64,000 nucleotides of DNA from CBDBON01 sp965208395 (GCA_965208395.1 CBDBON010000002.1:682001-746000), one strand, 5' to 3'; counted from the stretch's first letter, positions 54,081-62,673 are shown. A program made the numbers and translations. Notes: generated by a model not told the origin, from the letters alone.

Positions 54081-54989
54081 ATGGATGAGACGCAAGTGAA
54101 CGGTGTGCAGGCCGGGGAGACAGAGGAGGCTGAGGCGAAGTCGGACGAGGTGCAGGGCGAGGAGTCGCCGGTGGACGAGACGCCGGGTGATGAGGCCCAG
54201 GACATTGAGAAGCTGCGTCGGCTCAGGCTGCGCGGGTTCCTGCGGGAACTGGTGCGGGAGGAGGGCCGGATGGAGGCGGCGGACCTGCTGGGCGTCGCCT
54301 ACCGCACCCTGGTCAAGGCGGAGGAGTCCGGCGAGATCACAGGGCGGGTGGGCGATGCGCTGGAGCGGCTGTTGGGGACGGGCGACGACCCCGAAGTGGG
54401 GCGATTGCGGGAGTCGGTCGGGGCGCTGGAAGGACGAGTGACGGCCCTGGAGGCCGGCCTCGAAGAGTTGCGGGGTGTGGGCGGCGCAAGGGCCGAACAG
54501 CGAGTCGGGGGCGAGAAGGTGAAGAAGGAAGCGGAGACGCCGGACGCTGCCGAGGAAAAGGCTGATGGCGCTGATGCGGAGAGCACCGCAGCGGCCCCCG
54601 GTCCGTCAGTGAACGAGGGACATGCGCCGAGGCGGACAAGGCAGCGGCGCGTGAACCCGGAGGTGGTCACCGAGGAGGCTGCTGAGGACGACCCGGAGGT
54701 GTACGGCGATGCGTGGCCGCTGGTGCAGAAGTGGCGCAGCCTGCGGGCCGACCACCCGCACAGGGGGAAGAGCCTATCGTGGCTGAAGACGGAGGAGCGT
54801 CTGCTGGTGATGGAGCTGGCGATGCTGGAGAAGCACGGGTTGACCCTGCCCCCGGAGACCCAGCCACTGCGGGGCTTCGGGCGCAAGGGACAGACCACCC
54901 ACCGTTGGAGGGCACTGGCCGACACGCGGAAGGCGCTGCGAAGGCGAAAGTGGTTGCGCTGGGTCATCCCGTGGCTGTGGTGGCGCTAG
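54081..54989 (+). CDS. ICE protein with HTH-like N-terminus
   Basis: A 302-residue protein. An acidic N-terminus leads to a helix-turn-helix-like segment (MEAADLLGVAYRTLVKAEESGEIT), then a coiled coil (LRESVGALEGRVTALEAGLEEL), a low-complexity linker, and a basic C-terminal helix region (ALRRRKWLRW). The ATG follows GAGGAGGG. No family recognised. It could be a regulator or a partition/segregation factor. Confidence 0.65.
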   Translation: MDETQVNGVQAGETEEAEAKSDEVQGEESPVDETPGDEAQDIEKLRRLRLRGFLRELVREEGRMEAADLLGVAYRTLVKAEESGEITGRVGDALERLLGTGDDPEVGRLRESVGALEGRVTALEAGLEELRGVGGARAEQRVGGEKVKKEAETPDAAEEKADGADAESTAAAPGPSVNEGHAPRRTRQRRVNPEVVTEEAAEDDPEVYGDAWPLVQKWRSLRADHPHRGKSLSWLKTEERLLVMELAMLEKHGLTLPPETQPLRGFGRKGQTTHRWRALADTRKALRRRKWLRWVIPWLWWR

Positions 54990-55639
54990 GTTGTCGCAGA
55001 GATGCGGCTAGGTTGCCACATCGCAGCAAGTGATCTGCGTTGAGCTGGCCCGAAACCCCCTCCGAAGCCTTTCCAACGCCGGTCGAGTGGGGCGATAATT
55101 GACGCAGTTTCTGGCTTTTCCAGCGTTTCGTGCCGAGAAACCTGGAGGGTTCCCGTCCCCGAATCCGGGACCGGCTGCATAGGATCGAGCCTTCGCTCTC
55201 CGAACAGCCGCCCAGGGGTCAGACCGGAGGGATTGAGCCTTGCTCTCCCGATGGCTGCCCGGTGGGACAAGCGCCTTTCCCGCTGCGTGAGCCAGTGGAG
55301 GGGTCGAGCCGTTGCTCCCCCGATGCCGGTTCGAAACACGGGACACCACCGTAGCGAGTACGGTGCAGACTCTGGCCGAGGTGCGCCCCGCGTCCCGGCC
55401 AGTTCCTCATGTCTGCGGCGCAACCGTCACGCGGTTGGGTCGCAGCTTCAACGCATGCCGTCCTGCGGATGAATGTCAGGACGGTCGCATCCCATCTCAC
55501 CCCAGTTCCCCGGTTCGCTTCCCCGTGATGTGACCCTGGGCCGAGCTGCGTGTTTTTCACGGAATTCAACGGCATCGAGCATCGAAAGGAGGTCGAAGAC
55601 GGCATGGACGAATCACAGGCAACGGAAGGAGGAACGAGC
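54990..55639. other. 650-base gap with repeats and a shared 33-bp element
   Basis: Contains the 33-bp element at 55005-55037 and three copies of GGnTyGAGCCnTyGCTC-like sequence at 55182, 55230 and 55301 (for example GGATCGAGCCTTCGCTCTCC). No gene is evident. The content suggests a regulatory region or an origin. Confidence 0.5.
55005..55037. promoter_or_regulatory. 33-bp element shared with 38071-38103
   Basis: Begins CGGCTAGGTTGCCACATC and ends AGCAAGTGATCTG; 27 of 33 positions match the copy by the XRE repressor. It lies before the run of DNA-processing genes, consistent with a common regulator. Confidence 0.6.
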
Positions 55640-56107
55640 ATGACGGAGCGTTACACGGGACCCAGCGCGAGGCGGATCGCAGACCTGCTCTCGCATAGGG
55701 TGAGCTACCAACGAGGGTGGTTCTGGACGACGACGGCCATCTGCCACGGCGGGAAGTCGGACGGGCTGGCGTTCAGACAGAGGCCGGACGGCGAGGGCAT
55801 AGACGTGCGCTGTCACACCGGTGGCTGCTCGAAGGGCGTGATCGTCACTGAGTTGGAGGTCCTGACGGGCTTGCCCATCTGGACGGCCTATGAGCCGGTC
55901 GTTGCGGCGGTCAACCCTGAGGCGAAGCGGCCCTGGTGGAAGCGCAAGAACGTCGTGGTGGCCGGGATCGTCACGCTGGTGATTGCGGCGCCGCTCATCA
56001 CCGGCGACGGCGAGATGGTCTTCCTCAACCTGGTCGGCCTGGGCATCGGCTGGCTTCTGCTCAGGCGATTCCTGCGGCGGCCTCCGGTGCGGAGGTTCCG
56101 ACGCTGA
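55640..56107 (+). CDS. Zinc-finger membrane protein
   Basis: A 155-residue protein whose first half resembles the zinc-finger of phage primases (CHGGKSDGLAF then VRCHTGGC, a C-H-C-C type arrangement). The second half has two adjacent hydrophobic helices (VVVAGIVTLVIAAPLI and VFLNLVGLGIGWLLL). The ATG at 55640 follows GGAAGGAGG; an ATG at 55604 is also possible. A DNA- or RNA-binding finger attached to a membrane anchor is odd. Confidence 0.6.
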   Translation: MTERYTGPSARRIADLLSHRVSYQRGWFWTTTAICHGGKSDGLAFRQRPDGEGIDVRCHTGGCSKGVIVTELEVLTGLPIWTAYEPVVAAVNPEAKRPWWKRKNVVVAGIVTLVIAAPLITGDGEMVFLNLVGLGIGWLLLRRFLRRPPVRRFRR

Positions 56108-56150
56108 CCACGGGGCCTCCGGGCCTCTCACAACCCATCCCAAAACGCAA

Positions 56151-56188
56151 GGGGTCGTCCTCCCGCGAGGACGGCCCCTCTTTCTTTG
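56151..56188 (+). terminator. GC-rich hairpin with T-rich tail
   Basis: GGGGTCGTCCTC pairs with GAGGACGGCCCC, followed by TCTTTCTTT. It resembles an intrinsic terminator although genes of the same strand follow at once; it may attenuate rather than stop transcription. It is one of a family of similar hairpins in this operon. Confidence 0.65.
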
Positions 56189-56246
56189 CCCGCAAGCGGG
56201 CGCAGATGACGGCAACACACAAGCTGAAGCACTAAGGAGGTGCGTA

Positions 56247-56726
56247 ATGACGACGGCGACTTTGACAGCAGGCAATCGGACGATGGACACGGTGGACAGG
56301 CCCCGGCGCAGCCTCGAAGAGCTGGTCGACCGGCTCATCGACGCGCTGTTCGCAACGGACGCGGAGACGGAGATTCAGGCGGTCGAGCAGAGCGCGTCGC
56401 GCTCGATCCACGAGGCGCGGCGGCTCAGGCAGGCCGGGGACGTGGATGGCGGGCTGGCAGTCCTGGCCGGCATGGACATGGCGAAGGTGGAGACCCGGGA
56501 GGCTCGCTGGGCCTTCTCCGAGTGGACTCAGCTTGTGAAGCGGCGATTCAAGGATAGGGGAGCGGTGCTCTACTCCCAGGGCACCGGCAGGGCCGCCGCC
56601 CTGGTGCCCAACGGCGACGGCGGGACGCTTGAGGTCGCGGCGGTCCTGGGGATGCGCTGGCGGCCCGGCAAGGTCGTCTCGGGGCGCAGCCTGCGGGGTC
56701 TGAGGCTCCTGAACGGGGGTGCGTGA
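56247..56726 (+). CDS. Unknown ICE protein
   Basis: A 159-residue protein. The N-terminal half is helical (RRSLEELVDRLIDALFATDAETEIQAVEQ), the C-terminal half strand-rich (GAVLYSQGTGRAAALVPNG). No family recognised. AAGGAGG precedes the ATG. The stop overlaps the primase ATG by one base, so they are coupled, suggesting a replication role. Confidence 0.62.
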   Translation: MTTATLTAGNRTMDTVDRPRRSLEELVDRLIDALFATDAETEIQAVEQSASRSIHEARRLRQAGDVDGGLAVLAGMDMAKVETREARWAFSEWTQLVKRRFKDRGAVLYSQGTGRAAALVPNGDGGTLEVAAVLGMRWRPGKVVSGRSLRGLRLLNGGA

Positions 56727-57772
56727 TGGTTACGGCCAACGTGGACATCCCCGCGCTCAAGGCCCGTCACCCCCTGGGCGACACGGTGGAGGCGTCGGGA
56801 GTGCGTCTCAGGGGAAGGGGCAGGGTCCGCCAGGGCGTCTGCCCCTTTCACGACGAGGTTGAGGGGAGCTTCACGGTGTACGCCGACTCGGAAAAGTGGT
56901 ACTGCTTCGGCTGTGGCCTCGGCGGAGACGTGCTGGACTTCATCCAGCGTGTTGAACACCTGAGCCTGCCGGAGGCGATTGCACGGCTTGACGGCAGCCC
57001 TGGGCCTGCTGCGGGTGTTGCGCCACGTCCGGCTGGGGCTCGGCGTCCCAGGGTTGCGCCATTGCCGCCCAGGGACCCGGGCTTGCTGACGGCGGCGGCG
57101 CGGTTCTACTCCGGGCAGCTCCGGCGCAGCCCCGCCGGGCTTGACTACCTTACCTCGCGGGGCATCGACCCTGACGCCGCCGTGCGACTTGGCATCGGCT
57201 ATTCGCCGGGACTTGGCTTGCGGGAGACCCTTGAGTCGGCTGGCTTCTCGGAGCGGCGGATTCGGGGCTCTGGCCTGTTCACCGAGCGTGGTTCGGAGCG
57301 GTTCGCCGGGATGGTGGTCGTTCCAGAACTCTCCGGCGGGCTTGTCCGCTGGCTCGTGGGACGGGCCGTCGATCCCGACCGGACACCAAGGTTCCAGGCA
57401 TTGCCCGGCCCCAAGCCGGTGCTTGGACTTGGGCGGCTCGGCCCCGCTCCACCTTGGGTCGTGGTGGCCGAGGGCGTCTTCGACTGGCTTGCCCTTGCGG
57501 CCTGGGGTGTCCCAGCCGTCGCTGCCCTGGGCACCCAGGGGGTTGAGCGAGTGGCGTCGGCCCTCCGAGGCTGCCCCAGGGTCTTCCTCGCCTTCGACAA
57601 CGACGAGGCGGGTCTTGAGGCCACCGAGAGGCTTGTGGGCTTGCTTGACAGGAGGGCCGCCGCCGTCACCCTTCCCCAGGGCGTCGGCGACGTGGCCGAG
57701 CTTGCTTCACTTCCCCAGGGGCGCACGGTCTTCCTCCGCTTGCTTGCACGGGCGGCCCGCTCCGCCCGCTAA
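56726..57772 (+). CDS. DNA primase, CHC2 plus Toprim
   Basis: A 348-residue DnaG-type primase. The CHC2 zinc finger reads CPFHDEVEGSF then YCFGCGLGGD. The catalytic Toprim domain reads VVVAEGVFDWLAL then VFLAFDNDEAG. It lacks the C-terminal helicase-binding domain of chromosomal DnaG, as in plasmid and phage primases. It is coupled by a one-base overlap to the gene before it. It would prime the complementary strand after transfer. Confidence 0.88.
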   Translation: MVTANVDIPALKARHPLGDTVEASGVRLRGRGRVRQGVCPFHDEVEGSFTVYADSEKWYCFGCGLGGDVLDFIQRVEHLSLPEAIARLDGSPGPAAGVAPRPAGARRPRVAPLPPRDPGLLTAAARFYSGQLRRSPAGLDYLTSRGIDPDAAVRLGIGYSPGLGLRETLESAGFSERRIRGSGLFTERGSERFAGMVVVPELSGGLVRWLVGRAVDPDRTPRFQALPGPKPVLGLGRLGPAPPWVVVAEGVFDWLALAAWGVPAVAALGTQGVERVASALRGCPRVFLAFDNDEAGLEATERLVGLLDRRAAAVTLPQGVGDVAELASLPQGRTVFLRLLARAARSAR

Positions 57773-57805
57773 CCTCCCACCACTCCCCCTCTCGCTTCCC
57801 TCTAC

Positions 57806-57822
57806 CGGGCCTCCTCGGCCCG
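57806..57822 (+). other. Intergenic hairpin
   Basis: CGGGCC and GGCCCG around TCCTC, with CCCTCTAC just upstream, as in the other hairpins between the genes of this operon. Confidence 0.45.
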
Positions 57823-57984
57823 ACTTGCTTGCGGGACTCGCTCCCGCTTGATCCCCATTCCCATCCTGACTACCCAGGAGGACCTATGCCCAATTCACGA
57901 CGGGCCTCGCCCGCTCACGGCTTCCGCAGGGAATCCGCATCGGTTCATCCGCTACAGGACACACAACAAGGAAGGAGACACAAG

Positions 57985-58818
57985 ATGTCCAACGGCAACA
58001 ACAACGGACACCACCCCAACGGGACGGGCAACGGCCTCGTCTCGGTCAACGGCAACGGGCACAAGCCCGACGCCGCAATCGTCGCCGAGCACGAGTTGCT
58101 CTGGGACGGGCTTGCACCCGCCGTCACCAATGCTCTGAGCCAGCCCCTAGACGCCACGCTGGTCTCCCAGCGCAAGGGGCGCGGCGGCAGGACCTTCTCC
58201 TACATCGAGGGCCATACCGCCATCGACGAGGCCAACAGGGTCTTCGGCTTCGGCGGGTGGGGGTTCGAGCTGGTCGAGAACGTCAGCCTGCGCCGCATCG
58301 AGACGGTCGATAAGCAGACCGGCGAGGTGACAGTGGTGAACGCCTACACCGCGCCGGTGCGGGTCACCGTCCCCGGCGCTCCGCCCCGCACCGACATCGG
58401 CTTCCACGCCGTGACCGACGAGACGGCGGACGGCCATGAGACGGCCATAAAGGGGTGCGTCACCGACGGCATGAAGCGGGCGCTCCGCAGCTTCGGAGAC
58501 CGCTTCGGCAACGGCCTCTACGGAGAGCAGCCGCCGGTGGTCAACGCCCCCAGGTCGGAGCGCGCTCCCGCTCAGGCGCATGCCAATCGGCGCAACGGGG
58601 CGCGGACTCAGGCCGGACGGAACGACTCCCAGGTCAAGACCCTGCGCAAGCAGCTCATGGAGTTGGCCGGGAAGCAGGGCTTCGACGAGGCGCAGGTGCG
58701 AGCCGCCGTCCAGAGGCAGATGGGCAAGGACCTCGACGACCTGACGGCGGATGAGATCAGGCGGCTGGTGGAGGCCGCCGCCGACAAGCTCCGGGAGCGG
58801 CAGTCGCAGGCGGCCTGA
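57985..58818 (+). CDS. Rad52/Rad22-like annealing protein
   Basis: A 277-residue single-strand annealing protein. The Rad52-type core is visible: FSYIEGHTAIDEANRVFGFGGWGFELV, then ETAIKGCVTDGMKRALRSFGDRFGNGLYG. An asparagine/glycine-rich N-terminus and a lysine/arginine-rich C-terminus flank it. The ATG at 57985 has GGAAGGAG upstream; the open frame begins at 57829. It probably anneals incoming single strands during establishment or recombines the element. Confidence 0.88.
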   Translation: MSNGNNNGHHPNGTGNGLVSVNGNGHKPDAAIVAEHELLWDGLAPAVTNALSQPLDATLVSQRKGRGGRTFSYIEGHTAIDEANRVFGFGGWGFELVENVSLRRIETVDKQTGEVTVVNAYTAPVRVTVPGAPPRTDIGFHAVTDETADGHETAIKGCVTDGMKRALRSFGDRFGNGLYGEQPPVVNAPRSERAPAQAHANRRNGARTQAGRNDSQVKTLRKQLMELAGKQGFDEAQVRAAVQRQMGKDLDDLTADEIRRLVEAAADKLRERQSQAA

Positions 58819-58845
58819 CCGTTCAGTGCATCAGCACACGGAACC

Positions 58846-58881
58846 GAGCGGGGTTCGTCTCCTTCGGGGGCGGCCCCGCTC
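58846..58881 (+). other. Intergenic hairpin
   Basis: GAGCGGGG pairs with a part of GCCCCGCTC over a loop of about 19 bases, 28 bases before the next gene. No T-run follows. Confidence 0.5.
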
Positions 58882-58908
58882 TCGCATTACAGGAAGGAGG
58901 AGAACGAA

Positions 58909-59412
58909 ATGGTGACGACGACCTTGACCTACACGCCCTGGGGCTGGACGCACGACATTGAGGAGCTGGCCGATGGAGTGCTGCGGGTCTCCACGCCCAG
59001 CCACGGCGGGCTGAAGCTCAGCCGCAGGCGGTGGTACGAGCTTCCCGCCGCCGTCCGCAACGCGATGATGACGGCGACCTTCGCCGAGGAGGACTGCGAG
59101 GAGCCGATAGTGAGGACGCTACTGGGCCTGGGCGACGACGGGGACCGAGAGATGGCCCTCATGGTTGCGGGCTACTTCGACCGCTACAGTCCCGCGCTTC
59201 CCTTCATCCGCAACTGTCCGCCGGGAAACCACTACCACACCACCACCTACCGGAACGGGCACGGGGCAGAGCCATTCGGACGTTTCGACACCCGCTTGGA
59301 GGCCGAGTCATTCGCCAACGACCCGGACACCGTGGGCAGGTACGGGCGGATGGAGGCCGTCGAGTGCGGCGGGACGCACCCCGTCTGCCAGCCAGCCGGG
59401 GTGAAGCCATGA
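58909..59412 (+). CDS. DUF7007-like ICE protein
   Basis: A 167-residue protein with the text TPWGWTHDIEELADGVLRVSTPSHGGLKLSRRRWYELPAAVR and then TFAEEDCEEPIV. This TPWG, S-T-x-HGG and EED pattern is that of the DUF7007 family on plasmids and ICEs; function unknown. GGAAGGAGG precedes the ATG. The stop overlaps the next ATG by 4 bases. Confidence 0.7.
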   Translation: MVTTTLTYTPWGWTHDIEELADGVLRVSTPSHGGLKLSRRRWYELPAAVRNAMMTATFAEEDCEEPIVRTLLGLGDDGDREMALMVAGYFDRYSPALPFIRNCPPGNHYHTTTYRNGHGAEPFGRFDTRLEAESFANDPDTVGRYGRMEAVECGGTHPVCQPAGVKP

Positions 59413-59810
59413 CCCCGGCAACACGGGCCAGACCCCGCAGCCTGCCCAGCACCACCACGAAGCTGCAAACCGAGCTTGGGAGCCTGTTCATCACCGTCTC
59501 CGTGGACGAGGACGGCGAGCCCTTCGAGGTCTTTGGTTTCCTCGGAAAAGGAGGGAGTTTCCAGCACGGGGTGACGGAACTCGCCTGCCGCCTCATCTCC
59601 CTCCACCTGCGACGGGGAACCCCGCTGGAGGAGGTGATTGACCAAATTCAGGGCATCCAAGAAATGGCCCCGTTCTGGAACCAGTTGGGCGACGGCAGAA
59701 GCGTGCCCGTCCACGGCCTCGGCGATGGCATTGCCCACGTCCTCAAGTCCCACCTGAGGGCGAAGGAGGAACGGGAGGAGGCGCAGGAAGCCGAGCATAA
59801 GGCGGCGTGA
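59409..59810 (+). CDS. TSCPD-domain protein
   Basis: A 133-residue protein that consists of the TSCPD domain found at the end of adenosylcobalamin-dependent ribonucleotide reductases: KLQTELGSLFITVSVDEDGEPFEVFGFLGKGGS, then ELACRLISLHLRRGTPLEEVIDQIQGI. The reductase itself and the terminal cysteine pair are absent here. It may modulate nucleotide supply during transfer or have been reused as a regulator. Coupled to the previous gene by ATGA. Confidence 0.8.
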   Translation: MTPATRARPRSLPSTTTKLQTELGSLFITVSVDEDGEPFEVFGFLGKGGSFQHGVTELACRLISLHLRRGTPLEEVIDQIQGIQEMAPFWNQLGDGRSVPVHGLGDGIAHVLKSHLRAKEEREEAQEAEHKAA

Positions 59811-59854
59811 ACAAGCCCCGCCTCTCATCTACAGGAAATAAGGAGGTAATAGCC

Positions 59855-60955
59855 ATGACAACGATGACCACTGACAGGGCGGAGGTCTTCTCACGCCCTG
59901 CGGCGCAATTCAACCACGACGGCGAGCTTGTCATCCGGGCCTCGTCGGCCCAGAGCTGCCGCCGCGCCCTCTGGTACGCCGCCACGGACCATACGCCGAC
60001 GAATCCCCCCAGCGACGAGTCGCTCGTGGCGATGGAGGCAGGCAACGCCCTGGAGCCGGTGGTGGTTCGGGCGATGGAGCGGGCGGGCTGGAAGGTCTCT
60101 CCCGCCGACCCCCAGAACCCGCAGCAGGTGGCGGTGCGTGTCGGCCCCGGTCTGCTGGTCACCGGACACCCGGACGGCGCGGTGCGGATGCCACTTCCCC
60201 CAGACGAGGCGGCGACTGAGGTCCAGACGCTCCTCTTTGGGGGCACATCGGACGCGCCCGCCTACGGGAAGGAGATGGTGGTCGAGGTCAAGACCAGGGG
60301 GCCTGAGGCGTTCCGGCGATGGCAGACCCTGGGGGCGGAGCGCAGCCATCCCGCGGCGGTGGCCCAGGCCGCCTTCTACTCACTGGGCGTGTTCGACGAC
60401 CTTCGGGATGCCGTGATCGCCACGATGGACACAGGCAGCAGGACGTGGGACTGGGAGTTGATACCAGCCGAGCGGCTGGAGAAGGCCCTCCAGGACGCCT
60501 GCGCCTGGCTCGGCGAACTGGGGGCGCACCACGTTCAGAACGGGCCGAACCCCGAGGCGCTGCCGGAGCGGGACTTCTCGGCCAACTCCTGGCAGTGCAG
60601 GTCGTGTCCCTTCCTGGACACCTGCCTGCCGGGTATGGCCGAGGTAGATGCTGAACAGGATACCGACGAACAGGAGGTGACGGACGAAGAGGCACGGGAC
60701 GCGGTGGCGGCCTACACGGAGGCTCAGGACGCAATCAGAGAACCGGAGAAGGCCAAGCGCAGCGCCCTCGACACCCTGAAGGCGTGGATGCGCCGGAGGG
60801 GCGACGCCAAGGTCACCGTCAACGGACGGACGGTGAGCCTGGTGCACACGACACGCTACTCCACCAACTATCGCCGCTTGAACGAACTTCTCGCCCCGGA
60901 GGTCCGGGCGGAAGTGGTGACCGAAAGCGAGTCGGAGTACGTGCGGGTCAGCTAG
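59855..60955 (+). CDS. RecB/Cas4-like PD-(D/E)XK nuclease
   Basis: A 366-residue nuclease. The N-terminal helix SSAQSCRRALWYA carries the first cysteine; the metal-binding triad is in GHPDGAV and MVVEVKTRG; the C-terminal CRSCPFLDTC would complete a 4Fe-4S site. This is the Cas4/AddB-type PD-(D/E)XK-1 arrangement. AAGGAGG precedes the ATG at 59855. Working with the neighbouring Rad52-like protein it would form a recombination pair as in phages. Confidence 0.85.
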   Translation: MTTMTTDRAEVFSRPAAQFNHDGELVIRASSAQSCRRALWYAATDHTPTNPPSDESLVAMEAGNALEPVVVRAMERAGWKVSPADPQNPQQVAVRVGPGLLVTGHPDGAVRMPLPPDEAATEVQTLLFGGTSDAPAYGKEMVVEVKTRGPEAFRRWQTLGAERSHPAAVAQAAFYSLGVFDDLRDAVIATMDTGSRTWDWELIPAERLEKALQDACAWLGELGAHHVQNGPNPEALPERDFSANSWQCRSCPFLDTCLPGMAEVDAEQDTDEQEVTDEEARDAVAAYTEAQDAIREPEKAKRSALDTLKAWMRRRGDAKVTVNGRTVSLVHTTRYSTNYRRLNELLAPEVRAEVVTESESEYVRVS

Positions 60956-60979
60956 ACGCTCCCAGCGAAGAGCGCAAGA

Positions 60980-61012
60980 CGGGGCCTGCTTCCCTCTACC
61001 TGGACGGCCCCG
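60980..61012 (+). other. Intergenic hairpin
   Basis: ACGGGGCC and GGCCCCG enclose CTGCTTCCCTCTACCTGGAC, like the hairpins at 61463 and 61979. Confidence 0.5.
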
Positions 61013-61047
61013 CCGAGTCACAACCAACCCACAGAAAAGGAGAGACC

Positions 61048-61422
61048 ATGAGCAACGCAACCGGAACCGCCACGATGTGGCAGGACAACCACAGCGGCGT
61101 CCGCGGACACGCGCTGATGACGAAGGAGGTGGGGGACACCATCCCCGCCATCTACGCCAACGAGAACGCGAAGGACTACGACACGGTTCTCGCCCCCGCC
61201 AAGCTGTTCTCGCCGTTTGGCAACTGGACCTGGTACATCACCGAGATGGACCCGGAGTCGGGAGAGTGCTTCGGCCTCGTCCAGGGGTTTGAGACGGAGT
61301 TGGGGTACTTCTCGCTCGACGAGCTGGCGGAGGCGACGGTGTTCGGCGCCGTTCCCGCCGTGGAACGCGATCTCTACTGGCAGCCGAAGACCATCGGCGA
61401 GATCAGGAGAGAGTCGCGCTAG
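61048..61422 (+). CDS. DUF2958 protein
   Basis: A 124-residue DUF2958 protein: GHALMTKEVGDTIPAIYANENAKDYDTV, then AKLFSPFGNWTWYITEMDPESGECFGLVQGFETELGYFSLDEL, then VERDLYWQPKTI. The family is common on conjugative elements and its function is unknown. The ATG at 61048 follows AAAAGGAGAG. Confidence 0.86.
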   Translation: MSNATGTATMWQDNHSGVRGHALMTKEVGDTIPAIYANENAKDYDTVLAPAKLFSPFGNWTWYITEMDPESGECFGLVQGFETELGYFSLDELAEATVFGAVPAVERDLYWQPKTIGEIRRESR

Positions 61423-61462
61423 AGCGAGTTTGGCAAGACGCTTCCCCTGGCGGGAGCGCAGG

Positions 61463-61500
61463 ACGGGGCCGTCTTCCCCAACTACGGGGAACGGCCCCGC
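61463..61500 (+). other. Intergenic hairpin
   Basis: ACGGGGCCGT and ACGGCCCCG pair over TTCCCCAACTACGGGGA, in which CCCC and GGGG can also pair; GCTCTCATTT follows. A good RNA hairpin before the SSB gene. Confidence 0.55.
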
Positions 61501-61559
61501 TCTCATTTCAACAGGGCGCGGCACTGGCCGCGCCACATCACAAACAGGAGGAAATCGAA

Positions 61560-61928
61560 ATGGCACGCACCATCAACAAGGTGGAACTGTTGGGCAGAGT
61601 GGGCACCGAGCCCGAGATGAAGTACACGCCGAACGGCACGGCGATCACCACCCTGCGGCTGGCGACGGATCGCCGCCGCCAGGACGGGGAGACGACCGCC
61701 GACTGGCACAACATCGTGGTCTGGGGCAAGAGCGCCGAGGCCGTGAACCAGTTCGTCGGCAAGGGCCAGCGGGTCTACGTCGCCGGACGCCTCGTCCAGA
61801 ACTCGTGGGAGACGGAGGACGGCCAGCGCCGCTCCAAGACCGAGGTCCACACCCAGGAGGTCGTCTTCCTCGACTCCAACAACGGCAACGGGGCGGGCGA
61901 CGAGGGCGAGGAGGACTCCCCCTTCTAG
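61560..61928 (+). CDS. ssb: Single-stranded DNA-binding protein
   Basis: A 122-residue SSB with an OB fold (INKVELLGRVGTEPEMKYTPNGTAI, then DWHNIVVWGKSAEAV and GQRVYVAGRL). The acidic tip ends EEDSPF, the partner-binding peptide. It protects the transferred strand. AGGAGG precedes the ATG. Confidence 0.95.
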   Translation: MARTINKVELLGRVGTEPEMKYTPNGTAITTLRLATDRRRQDGETTADWHNIVVWGKSAEAVNQFVGKGQRVYVAGRLVQNSWETEDGQRRSKTEVHTQEVVFLDSNNGNGAGDEGEEDSPF

Positions 61929-61978
61929 CTCGTCCAGTCCGCAACCGGCATACCGGCGCCCGCTCAACCGGGCGCACC

Positions 61979-62014
61979 ACGGGGCCGCTCTCCATCTACC
62001 GGAGGGCGGCCCCG
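61979..62014 (+). other. Intergenic hairpin
   Basis: CGGGGCCGC and GCGGCCCCG enclose TCTCCATCTACCGGAGG; GCTCTCTTT follows. One of the best members of this hairpin family. Confidence 0.58.
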
Positions 62015-62049
62015 CTCTCTTTGTCCGAATCTACAGCAAGGAGTCCGAC

Positions 62050-62586
62050 ATGACCAGGAAGAAGAACGTCAAGCCTACGGAGACCCCAGGTTCCAACCCG
62101 GAGGGACAGGCGCTGCTCGCGGCCCTGCGCAGCAACCTGAGCCTCTTGGGAGAGCTGGCGATGCGCTACGAGGTCGAGACCCAGCCGGAGCGCTCCAAGG
62201 CGGACCTGCCCGCAATCAACACCCCCCAAGACGTGCATGACCTGCTGGGGAAGGAGATGTCAGCCCTCGCCCAGGAGCAGCTCAGGGTCCTGCTGCTGGA
62301 CCGCAGGAACAGGGTGCAGGGACAGCGCACGGTGTACCAGGGGAACGTGTTTTCGTCGGTGGTGAGGGCGGCCGAGGTGTTCCGTGCCGCCGTGGTCGAG
62401 TCTATGCCCTCCGTGATTGTGGCCCACAACCATCCCAGTGCCGACCCGTCTCCCAGCCCTGAGGACGTGTCCATAACCAGGGACCTGGCCAAGGCGGGCA
62501 AGCTCCTGGGCATCGAGCTTCTCGACCACGTGGTCATAGGCGGCAAGAGCTTTGTCAGCCTCAAAGAAAAGGGGCTGATGCCCTGA
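62050..62586 (+). CDS. radC: RadC-like JAB/MPN domain protein
   Basis: A 178-residue RadC-type protein. The JAMM zinc motif HNHPSADPSPSPEDV is complete, with TVYQGNVFSS before it and GIELLDHVVIGGKSFVSLKEKG after it. Such proteins are common on conjugative elements. The helix-hairpin-helix N-terminus of chromosomal RadC is replaced by a charged helix. Function is unknown. Confidence 0.9.
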   Translation: MTRKKNVKPTETPGSNPEGQALLAALRSNLSLLGELAMRYEVETQPERSKADLPAINTPQDVHDLLGKEMSALAQEQLRVLLLDRRNRVQGQRTVYQGNVFSSVVRAAEVFRAAVVESMPSVIVAHNHPSADPSPSPEDVSITRDLAKAGKLLGIELLDHVVIGGKSFVSLKEKGLMP

Positions 62587-62673
62587 CCGGACGCTCCCGA
62601 ACCGTCCGGCCCCCCACGCGGGGACTCGCCCCCGCGCATCGGCATCCAAGACTCGCCCGAAAGGAGAATCGCC

